From: Euryarchaeota archaeon UBA52
GTDB taxonomy: Archaea; Thermoplasmatota; Poseidoniia; Poseidoniales; Thalassarchaeaceae
Direction of reading: 5' to 3'
Assembly (NCBI GenBank): GCA_002505455.1
Contig: DAVB01000060.1
Coordinates: forward strand, 1-64,000
Length of the DNA stretch: 64,000 nucleotides
Shown here: positions 9,617 to 18,962 of the stretch, piece after piece
Layout: each line of letters begins with the position of its first letter
How positions within the stretch are numbered: position 1 is the stretch's first letter
Translations under genes and position numbers: made by a program
The notes under the pieces: generated by a model
Databases searched by the model: none
Told to the model about the DNA's origin: nothing
What the model saw: only the letters and a program-made list of their open reading frames with translations

Positions 9617-10573
9617 TCAAACCTCCCGCTTCTTCTTCGCATGACAGGCGAGAACCGAGGTAGCAAGGCTGGCAGCGGTAAACTGCGTTATCCCATATTC
9701 ATCCGGTGCGATTTCTGATACGTCGGCGCCGATGACGCGACCCTTCCCCTCGAATACGCCCTCTATGATCCGACTCACAAGCCAGTAGTCCAGCCCACCC
9801 GGCACCGGTGTTCCAGTTCCAGGTACAATTGAAGGATCTAAGGCATCAATATCTACACTCAGCCAAATGGGGCCGTTTATGTCGGACAAGCAATCAAGAA
9901 TAGAAAGAATAGCCGTTTCATCTTCTCGGATTTCTCTGGCTCGCCACGCACTGATTCTATCATCCGATTCTATCATGCGAGCTTCCTCCAAGGAATAGGC
10001 CCGAATTCCAATCTGAATAGCACGACCGAGCCCCTCATCAAGACATCTCCTGACCACCGTTCCATGACTAAAACGTTCACCATTCAACTCATCACGAAGA
10101 TCAGCATGGGCGTCCACCTGAACTAAGGTGAGATCGTGCAAAGATTCCAAAATTCCCCTTGAGACACAGGCCTTTAGCGCTGGAAGAAGAAGCCCATGCT
10201 CCCCCCCAAGTATGATTGGAAACTCGCCATGAGTTATTCCATGTTCGATATGATCCTGTATGGATTCAAGATGAGAGATCAAAGTCGGCCCTTCGAACCT
10301 CCATGCATCCAGGGTTCTAATGTTCATGCCTGCCGGCAAATCATCCCCGAGATAATCCGAGTAAGCCTCGACCTGTGAAGACGCTTCTAATGCGGCTGAG
10401 GGACCCATTGACGTGCCAGCCCCATAACTCACTGTCATTTCGAATGGTATCTGTATAACAGAAACATCCGGAACTTGCGACCAATCCTCTTCGAGACCGA
10501 GAAAACCGATTCTCGCCGACGCCGTCATAATTGCTCCGTGTGGCAACCGGTATTCGACGCTTACGCGAACCAT
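9617..10573 (-). CDS. speB: Agmatinase/arginase (ureohydrolase) family enzyme
   Basis: About 318 residues from the ATG at 10573; a second ATG at 10528 (303 residues) is equally plausible. The binuclear manganese site is complete: GGEH, DAHADLRDE, and SVDIDALDPSIVPGTGTPVPGG. Members hydrolyse agmatine to putrescine and urea, or related guanidino substrates; agmatinase is the usual archaeal role and feeds polyamine synthesis. The divergent gene upstream starts at 10621, leaving a short shared promoter. Substrate identity is inferred from family. Confidence 0.88.
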   Translation of the reverse strand: MVRVSVEYRLPHGAIMTASARIGFLGLEEDWSQVPDVSVIQIPFEMTVSYGAGTSMGPSAALEASSQVEAYSDYLGDDLPAGMNIRTLDAWRFEGPTLISHLESIQDHIEHGITHGEFPIILGGEHGLLLPALKACVSRGILESLHDLTLVQVDAHADLRDELNGERFSHGTVVRRCLDEGLGRAIQIGIRAYSLEEARMIESDDRISAWRAREIREDETAILSILDCLSDINGPIWLSVDIDALDPSIVPGTGTPVPGGLDYWLVSRIIEGVFEGKGRVIGADVSEIAPDEYGITQFTAASLATSVLACHAKKKREV

Positions 10574-10620
10574 GTTGAAATAACGAACCCTATGTCGATG
10601 GGTCGCGCAGGTGACGATAC

Positions 10621-11025
10621 ATGGGCCTAACACTCCAAGATCTAACCCAAGCAATTCGTAATCGTGTCGATGCGGACATGGAGGTTAGTGTCGCTGAATC
10701 GATTGCTGAACACGCACTCGGGTTCTTCGGCTTCTCCAATCGAATCATCGATAATGCGTTAGAGCCAAATGATAGGAATCTGTTCTACCAGCTCCAAGAT
10801 TATGACCTTTTGACGACTGAGTCGGAGGAGACCACACTCTGGGATGGAAGGGAGTGGAGAATACACTATTGGAAATTCAAGTCGAATGCAAGCCAGTATG
10901 TTGGAAGGGGATCCAAAGATAACGAGGAAGAAGATCCATATGCAGGCCTATACGAAGATGTCCCTCAGACTGTATGGCGAGAAAAAGCCGGTGAAGAAGA
11001 CGACTGGGATGAGCCACTGTTTTGA
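10621..11025 (+). CDS. DUF6015-like archaeal protein
   Basis: 134 residues, no membrane segment. The core (residues 20-95) includes EHALGFFGFSNRIIDNALEPNDRNLFYQLQDYDLL and TTLWDGREWRIHYW, a pattern I associate with the Thermoplasmata-restricted family DUF6015. The fold looks like a small helical, possibly winged-helix domain; the C-terminal 40 residues are acidic and probably disordered. Function unknown. Its stop overlaps a possible TTG start of the next gene, so co-transcription is likely. Confidence 0.65.
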   Translation: MGLTLQDLTQAIRNRVDADMEVSVAESIAEHALGFFGFSNRIIDNALEPNDRNLFYQLQDYDLLTTESEETTLWDGREWRIHYWKFKSNASQYVGRGSKDNEEEDPYAGLYEDVPQTVWREKAGEEDDWDEPLF

Positions 11026-11072
11026 ATCACAACGCCCACAGCCTGTTATACGAAAAAGAGAGTAAGGACAAC

Positions 11073-14000
11073 ATGGCAACTCGGAAGGCCGAGGCACTCA
11101 TCTTGGCTGTGTTAGCAGCATCACTCGCCTTCTCATCGATTGCGGTAGCACAACAAGAAGGCAACGAGTCCGACTCTAGGATCTGTATCATACATGCGGA
11201 TTGGGGAACTTTCTGGAGTGATGCAGGGGAACAAATCCAACATGCGTACAGAGTGCAATTCTATCCGGCGCTTCCTCTTGCGGTTGACCCCTCTAACGTA
11301 GATGTTATCGTAACCCACCTAAATGATAATGGAATCCACGTTGGAACGTCTTCCTCCCTCACTGCCGGGGGAGTCATAGACATACAGATGACCCACCCTC
11401 CGTCATTTGGAGATGATATTTCTATCTCGGTTGAGACATCTGAAGCGTCTTGTGAGAGGTCGTTTGAAGTCACTATGTGGAATCAGCCGGTGATGGATCA
11501 TGAAATCACTAGGGAAACGTCTTGGTCGCTAACCTCCGGAGTTGACGAAACGGCCCTATCTGTAACCGGAAGAGGCTGGCAGCAACGCTCAGATTTGAAT
11601 CTAGAAGCCAATGAGCTTGGAAATGGAACCATACGACTTATGCTCAATGACCAAGATAGGGAGATCGACGTCAACCTGGATATTCAGAGAGCATGGTTGA
11701 ATGAGTCTTGGAATGGAACCGATCTTTCCAGCCAAGAGTTTCAACTAGAAGGCTCAGGAACAATACGAATGAGCCTCTATGATGGATTAGAGGGCATATC
11801 GGCCGATGGAACAGTTAAGCAAGCTAGATTCACAAGAACACTAGAAAATGGTATAGTTACAGAGCATCTAGAACTCGAGGCAAACGGCTCATTAGCTTTG
11901 AATTCAAATGAGGAAGGATCACTCGATATATCGGGCGATATGTCCCTGTTGAGGTATGAAACTACTGATGTAGACGGTGAACGAGTTTTCCAGGATATAT
12001 GGGTCGAGGCAATGGCCACAGCATTGATTGAGTTCGAATCAGATAGGATAGATTTCCAACTTGACGAGTTCATACTGAGGGAACGATGGGAAGGGGACCA
12101 GCGAGTTCAGCAGCATCAGAGATTCAGAGGAGAAGGCGATTTTGATGTCTTGATCGAGGATGAGAATGGTATCCAGATCGAGGTAAATGGAACCATTGAA
12201 GAGATTTACAATGAACAGTTAGACGGCGTAATGATAGCTGATACATTCATTCTTGATGGGATTTATTCAGGTACCGCCTCCGGAACATTTGGATCAGTCA
12301 GGCAAATCGTAGATGCTGGCGTGCAAGCCAACTCTTCTGGAGTTGACCACGACGTGCTAGTTATTCGTGACGAATATTGGTTCAATGTCTCAGGATCCGC
12401 ATTTACCGTCCCTGGCCAGGAGCTTTATTCCGATCATAATCTCACATATGTGTACATGACTCCCAATATTGACTGGGAATCTCCAGTAGTGAGATATCGT
12501 TATGTCGAGGATAATGGAGAAGTCAACAATGAATACCCGCCCGATTCCCCAAGAATCCTCAATCCAGTTCCTCCAGAGGCTGTCTCCATTCTTTCTTCAA
12601 ATGTGACCAGAGAGTCTGGGTTGGTGCCTGATGTACTAATTCAGGGCGATAGGGTGGATCTAGTACATGATGGTCGATTCTCCATGGCTGTTGAAGTCCA
12701 AAATACCTCAATTGCAGATATTGATGGTCATGAGGTCAAGTCAGCAGAATGGATCGGAACATACCCTGGAGGGGGACAAGCGTCTGGCTCCACAGTCAAT
12801 GAAGGAATTTTAGCAGGACTTCTGATTTATTGTGAGCGTGCGATTCCATTGTCACCTTTAGAAGATGAAGATACATCGATTTTCAGGGAAACTCAGACAG
12901 TCGATAGAGTGCTCAGGCCATCCGTGATAACTGCTGCTGAGAATACCCTCCCAGAGATTACAGCTATTACTTACAGAGAGGGGATATGGCGCGGTGAAGG
13001 CGACAATGTTCACCTTGAAGTCACTATCGAGGATCCAGATACAGATGTAGTTTCGGTTACCATAGATCTACATGGCGAGGACTGGGGGATACTGGAGCTT
13101 TCAGACTCGGGCCTCTCAGGCGATCTTGTTGTTCATGATGACATCTGGACCGTCCAGGCCAACTCTTCTGCGTTAATCTATGGATCCATGGAAGCCACTA
13201 TCCACGTGGAGGATATTTGGGCGACAGTCTCTGAGAACATCATGCTGAATATCACCAACCCCGGCCCCAGGGTTATAGAGGTCGATAGGTCACCAAATCG
13301 ACTATTCCGGGGCGAAGAGTTCTCTATCACGGTTGACGCAACGGATATGCACGGAATTGCAACTGTTAGTGTAGACTTACAGTCATACGGTGGCAATAAG
13401 ATGATGCTTGAATTCAATGGAGAAATATGGTCAGGTAGAGCCATTATGCCAATGGGGGTAAGTCCAGGAAAGGTGGCTTTCCCCATTGTACTCGAGGACT
13501 CATTTGGAGCAAGAACAATCCATACCGGCGTATTGGGTGACGACGTATCATTCATCGTACTGAATGAACCGCCTATGATTTCCCCTTCGATACTAATCAG
13601 GGCCGATCCGCAGACCACAGAGGGGGAGTACCTTGATTCCGTACTTTTACCGATTTCAGGGGACTCCATTCTACACGTCATGGAGGTAAGTGTTTCCGAT
13701 CCAGATGGGGTTTCTGTCGTTCAGACCAAAATAGGCCGGTTGGCGCCAATAGGATCATCAGAGTCATGGTTGAACATGAATGATGATGGCATCAATGGAG
13801 ATAGTGTTGCGGGGGACGGGGTATACTCTTTGGTATTCAACGCAAGATCCTCTCTAGAACCCGGAATCATGGAAATAAAGATCAGGGCGACAGATATCTA
13901 TCAGTCCATGACTCCCCTTGAAGAACAAGGTCATCAGATCACACTTGTCAGAGAGGAACCATCAGATTCCGCTAGCTGGCTTTCAAGTAATGCCGACATA

Positions 14001-14087
14001 CTGGCAGTTGTAGCTGCAGCAATACTAACAGTAGGTGCATTCGGGGCGATAATCAGAGTTTTCACCTCCGATGAATCGATTCAGTAG
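11073..14087 (+). CDS. Large secreted surface protein with C-terminal membrane anchor
   Basis: 1004 residues from the ATG at 11073, chosen because it places a signal peptide (MATRKAEALILAVLAASLAF, cleaved near AVAQ) at the N-terminus; an in-frame TTG at 11022 would add 17 residues. The body is beta-rich and acidic, with many N-glycosylation sequons. Residues about 640-960 look like two or more Ig/cadherin-like repeats (VEVTIEDPDTDVVSVTIDL; VSVSDPDGVSVVQTKIG with DDGINGDSVAGDGVYS). A final helix (ILAVVAAAILTVGAFGAIIRVF) anchors it. Function unknown; an adhesin or exoprotein-binding role is a guess. Confidence 0.8.
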   Translation: MATRKAEALILAVLAASLAFSSIAVAQQEGNESDSRICIIHADWGTFWSDAGEQIQHAYRVQFYPALPLAVDPSNVDVIVTHLNDNGIHVGTSSSLTAGGVIDIQMTHPPSFGDDISISVETSEASCERSFEVTMWNQPVMDHEITRETSWSLTSGVDETALSVTGRGWQQRSDLNLEANELGNGTIRLMLNDQDREIDVNLDIQRAWLNESWNGTDLSSQEFQLEGSGTIRMSLYDGLEGISADGTVKQARFTRTLENGIVTEHLELEANGSLALNSNEEGSLDISGDMSLLRYETTDVDGERVFQDIWVEAMATALIEFESDRIDFQLDEFILRERWEGDQRVQQHQRFRGEGDFDVLIEDENGIQIEVNGTIEEIYNEQLDGVMIADTFILDGIYSGTASGTFGSVRQIVDAGVQANSSGVDHDVLVIRDEYWFNVSGSAFTVPGQELYSDHNLTYVYMTPNIDWESPVVRYRYVEDNGEVNNEYPPDSPRILNPVPPEAVSILSSNVTRESGLVPDVLIQGDRVDLVHDGRFSMAVEVQNTSIADIDGHEVKSAEWIGTYPGGGQASGSTVNEGILAGLLIYCERAIPLSPLEDEDTSIFRETQTVDRVLRPSVITAAENTLPEITAITYREGIWRGEGDNVHLEVTIEDPDTDVVSVTIDLHGEDWGILELSDSGLSGDLVVHDDIWTVQANSSALIYGSMEATIHVEDIWATVSENIMLNITNPGPRVIEVDRSPNRLFRGEEFSITVDATDMHGIATVSVDLQSYGGNKMMLEFNGEIWSGRAIMPMGVSPGKVAFPIVLEDSFGARTIHTGVLGDDVSFIVLNEPPMISPSILIRADPQTTEGEYLDSVLLPISGDSILHVMEVSVSDPDGVSVVQTKIGRLAPIGSSESWLNMNDDGINGDSVAGDGVYSLVFNARSSLEPGIMEIKIRATDIYQSMTPLEEQGHQITLVREEPSDSASWLSSNADILAVVAAAILTVGAFGAIIRVFTSDESIQ

Positions 14088-14088
14088 A

Positions 14089-14163
14089 TGGTGCGAGCGC
14101 CGGGATTTGAACCCGGGTTCCCACGTTGGCAACGTGGGGTGATAACCACTACACTACGCTCGC
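14089..14163 (-). tRNA. tRNA-Gly (anticodon GCC), CCA encoded
   Basis: Read on the minus strand, the gene starts GCGAGCG at 14163 and the acceptor stem closes with CGCTCGC. The anticodon stem is CCACG/CGTGG around loop TTGCCAA, giving anticodon GCC. The T arm is CCGGG.TTCAAAT.CCCGG. The 3' ACCA is encoded at 14089-14092. The 3' end lies one base from the stop codon of the convergent surface-protein gene. Confidence 0.95.
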
Positions 14164-14193
14164 AGTGAGCCGGGTGTCCGGAACTTGCCTTTT

Positions 14194-14574
14194 CTATGCG
14201 TCGGTCGAGAAGTTATCTGCCATTCTTGAGATTCGAAGCAAAATTTCGTCTCTAGTGCTCCTGAAGACTTCCAGATTCTGGCCAACCGGGTCTTCCAACT
14301 GCCAGTCTTCGTCTATGGGTATGTTTGGGCATGAAACGCCACACCCCATGCTGACGATCTTATCGTAATCACCTGGGTAGACGATATCGACCGATTTTGG
14401 AATAAGGCCTTCCGAGGAGTATCCCTCTTCAAGAAGCGCTTTTATGGCGTTTTCAGATACTCTATCCCCCGGTTCCGTGCCTCCAGAATATGCCTCGTGA
14501 CCATGATACCTTGCAATCGATTCAGCCATCTGACTCCTGCATGTGTTCCCCACGCAGACGAAAAGTAACTTCAT
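14194..14574 (-). CDS. arsC: Arsenate reductase/low-molecular-weight phosphatase family protein
   Basis: 126 residues. The phosphate loop CVGNTCRSQ (CX5R) is at residues 7-13, and the Asp-containing EDPVGQ loop follows. MGCGVSCP near residue 78 has the two extra cysteines used by thioredoxin-coupled ArsC to relay the disulfide. LMW tyrosine phosphatases lack those cysteines, so arsenate reduction is the better call. No arsenite pump is adjacent. Confidence 0.82.
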   Translation of the reverse strand: MKLLFVCVGNTCRSQMAESIARYHGHEAYSGGTEPGDRVSENAIKALLEEGYSSEGLIPKSVDIVYPGDYDKIVSMGCGVSCPNIPIDEDWQLEDPVGQNLEVFRSTRDEILLRISRMADNFSTDA

Positions 14575-14674
14575 AGTTTCATGAACAGAACCTAAGATAC
14601 TTGAATCTCACCCGCAGATAAACTATACACACATATAGACTCAGTTTGAAGTATCGGTGTCGATGTGAGTAGCC

Positions 14675-15688
14675 ATGGCAGAGGGTCCAGTTTCCTATCA
14701 CTCCGGCGACCAACCCCAGAACGATGAGAAGACTGCTGCTACAAATGAACAGACCGCACAAATGGAGCAGGCATATGCTCAGATGCGTCGAAAGATGCGA
14801 ATGGAAGAGATGGATAAGTCGATTAAACACAAGATAATGGTGCTCTCGGGCAAAGGCGGTGTCGGAAAATCCACTGTTTCTGCTGGCTTAGCCCTCACTC
14901 TGGCACGCAGAGGAATGTCAGTCGGAATCATGGATATTGATATCACCGGCCCAAATATCCCCAAGATGCTGGCACTTGAAGAAGCCGAGCTACATGTCGA
15001 GGAGGGCCAGATATTCCCTGCGATAGGGCCTGAAGGAATCAAGGTCATCTCAATGGCATTCCTCATCGAGGATCCCGATAAGCCGGTAATATGGAGGGGC
15101 CCAATCAAACTCGGTGCCATCCAGCAATTCATTGGCGATGTAGCATGGGGCAAGTTAGACGCGCTCATAATCGATTTTCCTCCGGGAACTAGTGATGAAC
15201 CGCTCACTGTTTCACAGAGTCTCCCAGGGATAGACGGAGTCGTCATTGTAACAACCCCTCAAGAAGTCGCTTTACTCGATAGTCGAAAGTCGATCAACTT
15301 CGCGAAGACAGTTTCCCTCCCAGTCATAGGTGTCGTGGAAAATATGAGCGGGTACACGCTGACGGGATCAGCACCGCCCGGTTCATCAGTGTCAATAGAC
15401 GCACCCGGCGGCGTAACCTTGGAGTTAGAAACTGATGAAAACGGGAGATGGGAAACCGTTCTAGATGTTTTCAAATCCGGCGGAGGGGAAAAAGCGGCAA
15501 AGGATTTGGAAGTCCCCTTTTTGGGCAATATTCCATTCGATCCAGGAGTCGTCAGAGGCGGTGATGATGGAGTACATCGAATCATTGCAGATCCTGAGGG
15601 ACCAACTGCAAGGTCATTCATCAAAGTAGTCGACAAAGTCATGCAAGTAGTCGAAGCAACAGAGAGAACACCCGTCAACATCCGATAA
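14675..15688 (+). CDS. Mrp/NBP35-type ATPase lacking all cysteines, with an Ig-like insertion
   Basis: 337 residues. The N-terminal 50 residues are charged and helical. The ParA/MinD-type core has Walker A GKGGVGKST at 59-67, DIDITGPNIPKML at 88-99 and DFPPGTSDE at 168. Mrp/ApbC proteins carry and transfer Fe-S clusters through a CPxC motif after the VVENMSG strand. Here that place (about 228-265) is filled by a Pro/Gly/Ser-rich beta stretch (GSAPPGSSVSIDAPGG, DENGRW) before SGGGEK, and the whole protein contains no cysteine. So the fold is clear, but a classical Fe-S carrier role looks impossible. Another Mrp with cysteines may exist elsewhere. Confidence 0.85.
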   Translation: MAEGPVSYHSGDQPQNDEKTAATNEQTAQMEQAYAQMRRKMRMEEMDKSIKHKIMVLSGKGGVGKSTVSAGLALTLARRGMSVGIMDIDITGPNIPKMLALEEAELHVEEGQIFPAIGPEGIKVISMAFLIEDPDKPVIWRGPIKLGAIQQFIGDVAWGKLDALIIDFPPGTSDEPLTVSQSLPGIDGVVIVTTPQEVALLDSRKSINFAKTVSLPVIGVVENMSGYTLTGSAPPGSSVSIDAPGGVTLELETDENGRWETVLDVFKSGGGEKAAKDLEVPFLGNIPFDPGVVRGGDDGVHRIIADPEGPTARSFIKVVDKVMQVVEATERTPVNIR

Positions 15689-15744
15689 AACCCTCTCTTA
15701 GGGGTTCCATTCATGATGTGGACACGGGCACATAGGCTCGTAAC

Positions 15745-17844
15745 ATGGCGCAGACAGGTATCTATCTCACTTGGGTCACCGCAGCAATTCTCTGTAGTAT
15801 CGTATTGATGCCGTTGCTTAGACCGAGATTCATTCGCCACTCGTGGAGCGCTTACGTGGATATGTTCCGAAGATATTGGTTTCACATGGTCATCGTATTC
15901 TCCGTTTATCTTTGGAAAGATCCGCTCGATCAAATAGACAGGGCTCTGATGGCCAGTACAAGAATCGAGATCACTCCATACATCTATGCTATCGAGGGCG
16001 ATGTTGTTCTCTGGGTGCAGGATAAATTCCAGTCGAAACTCCTCACTTCGGGACTTACCCACTTCTATGTCATGGGATACATGACTGCAATATTCTCAGC
16101 TTTCATTTATCCAATTTACGTCGATGACAGATACATGGCGGATAGAGTATCACTGACAATGTTTTACGTCTACATCTTAGCCGTGCCATTCTATCTCTTT
16201 TTGAACGTGCGAGTCACGGGGGATGTTATACCCGGTATGGAAACATTAGCCTACGACTTAACCCCGGAGATTAGGAACTGGTTCGCCGGTATCGATCCGT
16301 TCACCAATGGGATGCCAAGCCTACATGTTGGAATGCCTGTTGCTATCTGGTTAGCCTTCATCAGATGGGATGATGATGGGAGATGGAACAGATTCACGAA
16401 TCTACTCGGCGTTTTCATCCTCGTCACAAGCTTCACCATCGTTTATCTCGGCATACATTGGATTGCAGACATACTCGGGGGCGTAATAATCGCGCATCTT
16501 GCAGTAGCCCTTACTGATAAAACAAGAAAAGGCGTCTGGGGTGCCTTTGATGAACGTTTGATAGGACGACGGTTTGCCCTACTGATAGATAATCCGAAAC
16601 TAGCTATGAAGAAGGCAAGAAGAATCATTTACAGAACCTTGAGGCCTTATCGACAGGCCTCCAAGAAGCAGACCTCGGCCGCCATAGTGGCAGTTCTTTT
16701 TCTGACGACGACCATACTTGTTTACGATGCTACACACCAATCATTTCCCTTGGAAGGTGTCGAATTCCCATCAGAGGCGACAGGAGAGGGAGAGTGGATG
16801 ATTGCAGTCAATGAAACACCAGATGAGGCACCTATGATCACGGCATGGAATCTCAGTACAACTGAATCATACGTGGTTGGGGGCGCCCCGTGGGCAATCA
16901 CCCCCTCCGTCGAAATATCCGAAGATAAGATGGCAATTTACGCAGGTTTCAGATTCGACTGGTTTGTAATCGATACTTCCTTCGGCACGATTTCACCACA
17001 ATACAGGAACGATATGGAGATGAGGATACACGATCTTGCAATTGGCACAACAGTGGATGGCACTTCTTATGCTGCTATATTGGACGACGATGGCATATCT
17101 GTCCTGTACCCTTCAGGGTCGGAAATTGCGAAGATACCGGATGCGGTCGGTGCAACTGCACTCACAGCATCTGGCGATTCAGTAATATGGGCGACTAATG
17201 GAACCGGGGGACCAGAGTTAAGCATATTTTCAGTATCCTCTGAGACGAGACAGAACATCCTCGTAAATGCCTCTGCTAGTGATGAAATAGAATCCGGACT
17301 AATAGATGCAGAAATCTTAGTTGACCCAGCTAACGGGACAGTTACCGAGATATCAGCGGATGGAACATCTATTGCAGCAGTCGTGGACGTCGGTCAGATG
17401 AGACGCATCGTGCTTTTCGATAGAGTAGTCGGAAATTCAGCCATCATATCAGAACCAGCTTGGGATGCATGGGCCCCACATCTGACAGGAGATAGCATAG
17501 TTTTCACTCAAATCACAGCTTTCGATCCGAACAATCAGGGTATTGATAACGATCTAAACGACGTATATCTCTACGACGGATCGTCTTCAATCTCACTTAC
17601 AAGTGGTTCAGAAGCATTCCATGAAGACCCAAGAATTGTCTCCATCGGCGCTGCATGGCTTGTTACTGATGAAGATGGGAATACCATACTCGAAGTATAC
17701 AAATTAGAAGAAACATTCGAGCCATATTCTTCCATTCTTCTCCAGGCTGCAGTGGTGATACTTGCCCCCCTCTTGATGCTCTGGACCGTCCAAGCAGCAT
17801 CGGAGAGCAAACTTCCTCAAGACTCAGCAAGTTCGAACATCTGA
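15745..17844 (+). CDS. PAP2-type membrane phosphatase fused to a beta-propeller-like domain
   Basis: 699 residues. Residues 1-260 hold about six membrane helices and the PAP2/inositol-phosphorylceramide-synthase-like active-site signature: GMPSLHVGMP near 190 and HWIADILGG near 237. Another helix near 310 (TSAAIVAVLFLTTTILVYDA) leads to a 330-residue beta-rich part with recurring strands (ISEDKMAIYAGF, ASGDSVIWATN, LTGDSIVFTQI, IGAAWLVTD) like a TolB/WD-type propeller. A C-terminal helix is at about 665-688. Phosphate-ester or phospholipid headgroup transfer at the membrane is inferred for the first part; the propeller probably binds a ligand outside the cell. The stop is 28 bases inside the convergent nadA. 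Confidence 0.8.
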   Translation: MAQTGIYLTWVTAAILCSIVLMPLLRPRFIRHSWSAYVDMFRRYWFHMVIVFSVYLWKDPLDQIDRALMASTRIEITPYIYAIEGDVVLWVQDKFQSKLLTSGLTHFYVMGYMTAIFSAFIYPIYVDDRYMADRVSLTMFYVYILAVPFYLFLNVRVTGDVIPGMETLAYDLTPEIRNWFAGIDPFTNGMPSLHVGMPVAIWLAFIRWDDDGRWNRFTNLLGVFILVTSFTIVYLGIHWIADILGGVIIAHLAVALTDKTRKGVWGAFDERLIGRRFALLIDNPKLAMKKARRIIYRTLRPYRQASKKQTSAAIVAVLFLTTTILVYDATHQSFPLEGVEFPSEATGEGEWMIAVNETPDEAPMITAWNLSTTESYVVGGAPWAITPSVEISEDKMAIYAGFRFDWFVIDTSFGTISPQYRNDMEMRIHDLAIGTTVDGTSYAAILDDDGISVLYPSGSEIAKIPDAVGATALTASGDSVIWATNGTGGPELSIFSVSSETRQNILVNASASDEIESGLIDAEILVDPANGTVTEISADGTSIAAVVDVGQMRRIVLFDRVVGNSAIISEPAWDAWAPHLTGDSIVFTQITAFDPNNQGIDNDLNDVYLYDGSSSISLTSGSEAFHEDPRIVSIGAAWLVTDEDGNTILEVYKLEETFEPYSSILLQAAVVILAPLLMLWTVQAASESKLPQDSASSNI

Positions 17845-18848
17845 TTGAGGCAGTCTCGAGCTCTACCGATCACATCTTTTCCTATCTCAACTATTTGATC
17901 CCCTCTCGGAGACTCGATTGCTTGCAGGATATCTTCCAAATGAGTTCTTTTCATGTGCCTGCACATCGAACAAGCTCCCATTAATTCAATTGGCTTTTCT
18001 GATTCAGCCATGGCTCGCTCTGCCGTACCACATTCAGTAATCATCATCACTGCAGCCTCTTCTTCAGACGCAATTCGCTTGGCTTCAATGAGTATCCTTT
18101 CTGAACTGCCAACAAAGTCACTCGCAGCCAAGACATCGGCATCACATTCAGGATGAGCCAGCACCCGCAACTCAATACCCCTCTTATCCGCCTCTCTTCT
18201 CTGACGTTGGATACTACTTGTGTTGAATGCTGCGTGAACTTCGCAATCCGCTTCATGCAGATACACGGTCTTTTTCCCCTGGAGATGTGTCTTCAGATGT
18301 TGGCCCATGAGTCTGTCCGGAACGAAAATTAACTCATCACCAGGAAGATTTTCTGCGATTGAAAGATAATTGCTACTGGTGACACAAACATCGCATTCAG
18401 CTTTAACCGCCGCAGTTGTGTTGATGTAACAAGCCACAGGTACGCCCGGATGCAGTGCTTTAAGTTCACGAACGTCATCTGCGCAGATCCCTTCTGATAG
18501 CGAACAACCAGCTTCCGGAGAGGGGTGAAGGACCGTCTTATCCGGGCTGAGTATTTTAGCCGTCTCTGCCATGAATCGGACACTTGAGAACAGTATGACT
18601 GATTGGGGAGCATCCCTGGCGATCTTAGAGAGTGTGTAACTGTCTCCAACAGCATCTGCAACCCCATAGACGATGTCGGGCGTCTGATACGTATGCGCAA
18701 TCAGAATGACGTCTTTCTCCTTCTTGAGACGATTGATTTTCAATGTTAATGGCGCAATTGTCAGACAGGCATCAAAACTCCACCTCATTTTCTGACCTAT
18801 GCCTTCCATGAGCCTATTTGCCTCAAACTCTAACTCATCACTATCCAT
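17817..18848 (-). CDS. nadA: Quinolinate synthase A
   Basis: 343 residues from the ATG at 18848; the frame is open to 18962, but the longer N-terminus is poorly conserved-looking. NadA condenses iminoaspartate with dihydroxyacetone phosphate to quinolinate for NAD synthesis, using a [4Fe-4S] cluster. Seen: LIAHTYQTPDIV, the cluster cysteines in AGCSLSEG, (HPE)CDADV and GACSMCRHMKR, and SSNY. The genes for NadB and NadC are not in the window. The 3' end overlaps the convergent PAP2 gene; upstream lies the divergent bud32. Confidence 0.95.
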   Translation of the reverse strand: MDSDELEFEANRLMEGIGQKMRWSFDACLTIAPLTLKINRLKKEKDVILIAHTYQTPDIVYGVADAVGDSYTLSKIARDAPQSVILFSSVRFMAETAKILSPDKTVLHPSPEAGCSLSEGICADDVRELKALHPGVPVACYINTTAAVKAECDVCVTSSNYLSIAENLPGDELIFVPDRLMGQHLKTHLQGKKTVYLHEADCEVHAAFNTSSIQRQRREADKRGIELRVLAHPECDADVLAASDFVGSSERILIEAKRIASEEEAAVMMITECGTAERAMAESEKPIELMGACSMCRHMKRTHLEDILQAIESPRGDQIVEIGKDVIGRARDCLNQMFELAES

Positions 18849-18962
18849 TGATAGAGAATGAATTAGATTCTTTCTCTGGGGCAAAGGCGGCAGTTTCAGG
18901 ACCATCTCGACAAAACCCCTTCTGACTGCAATACCTTTCAAGCCATCTAATGTGGAACCCAT

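Noticed and set aside
13178..13681. 167-residue minus-strand open frame inside the surface-protein gene
   Set aside because: It is antisense to a continuous secreted-protein frame and rich in Ser/Pro/Ile, typical of a shadow frame.
15259..16062. 267-residue minus-strand open frame across the Mrp and PAP2 genes
   Set aside because: It is antisense to two well-supported genes and its translation has no recognisable motif; the length comes from codon bias on the real strand.
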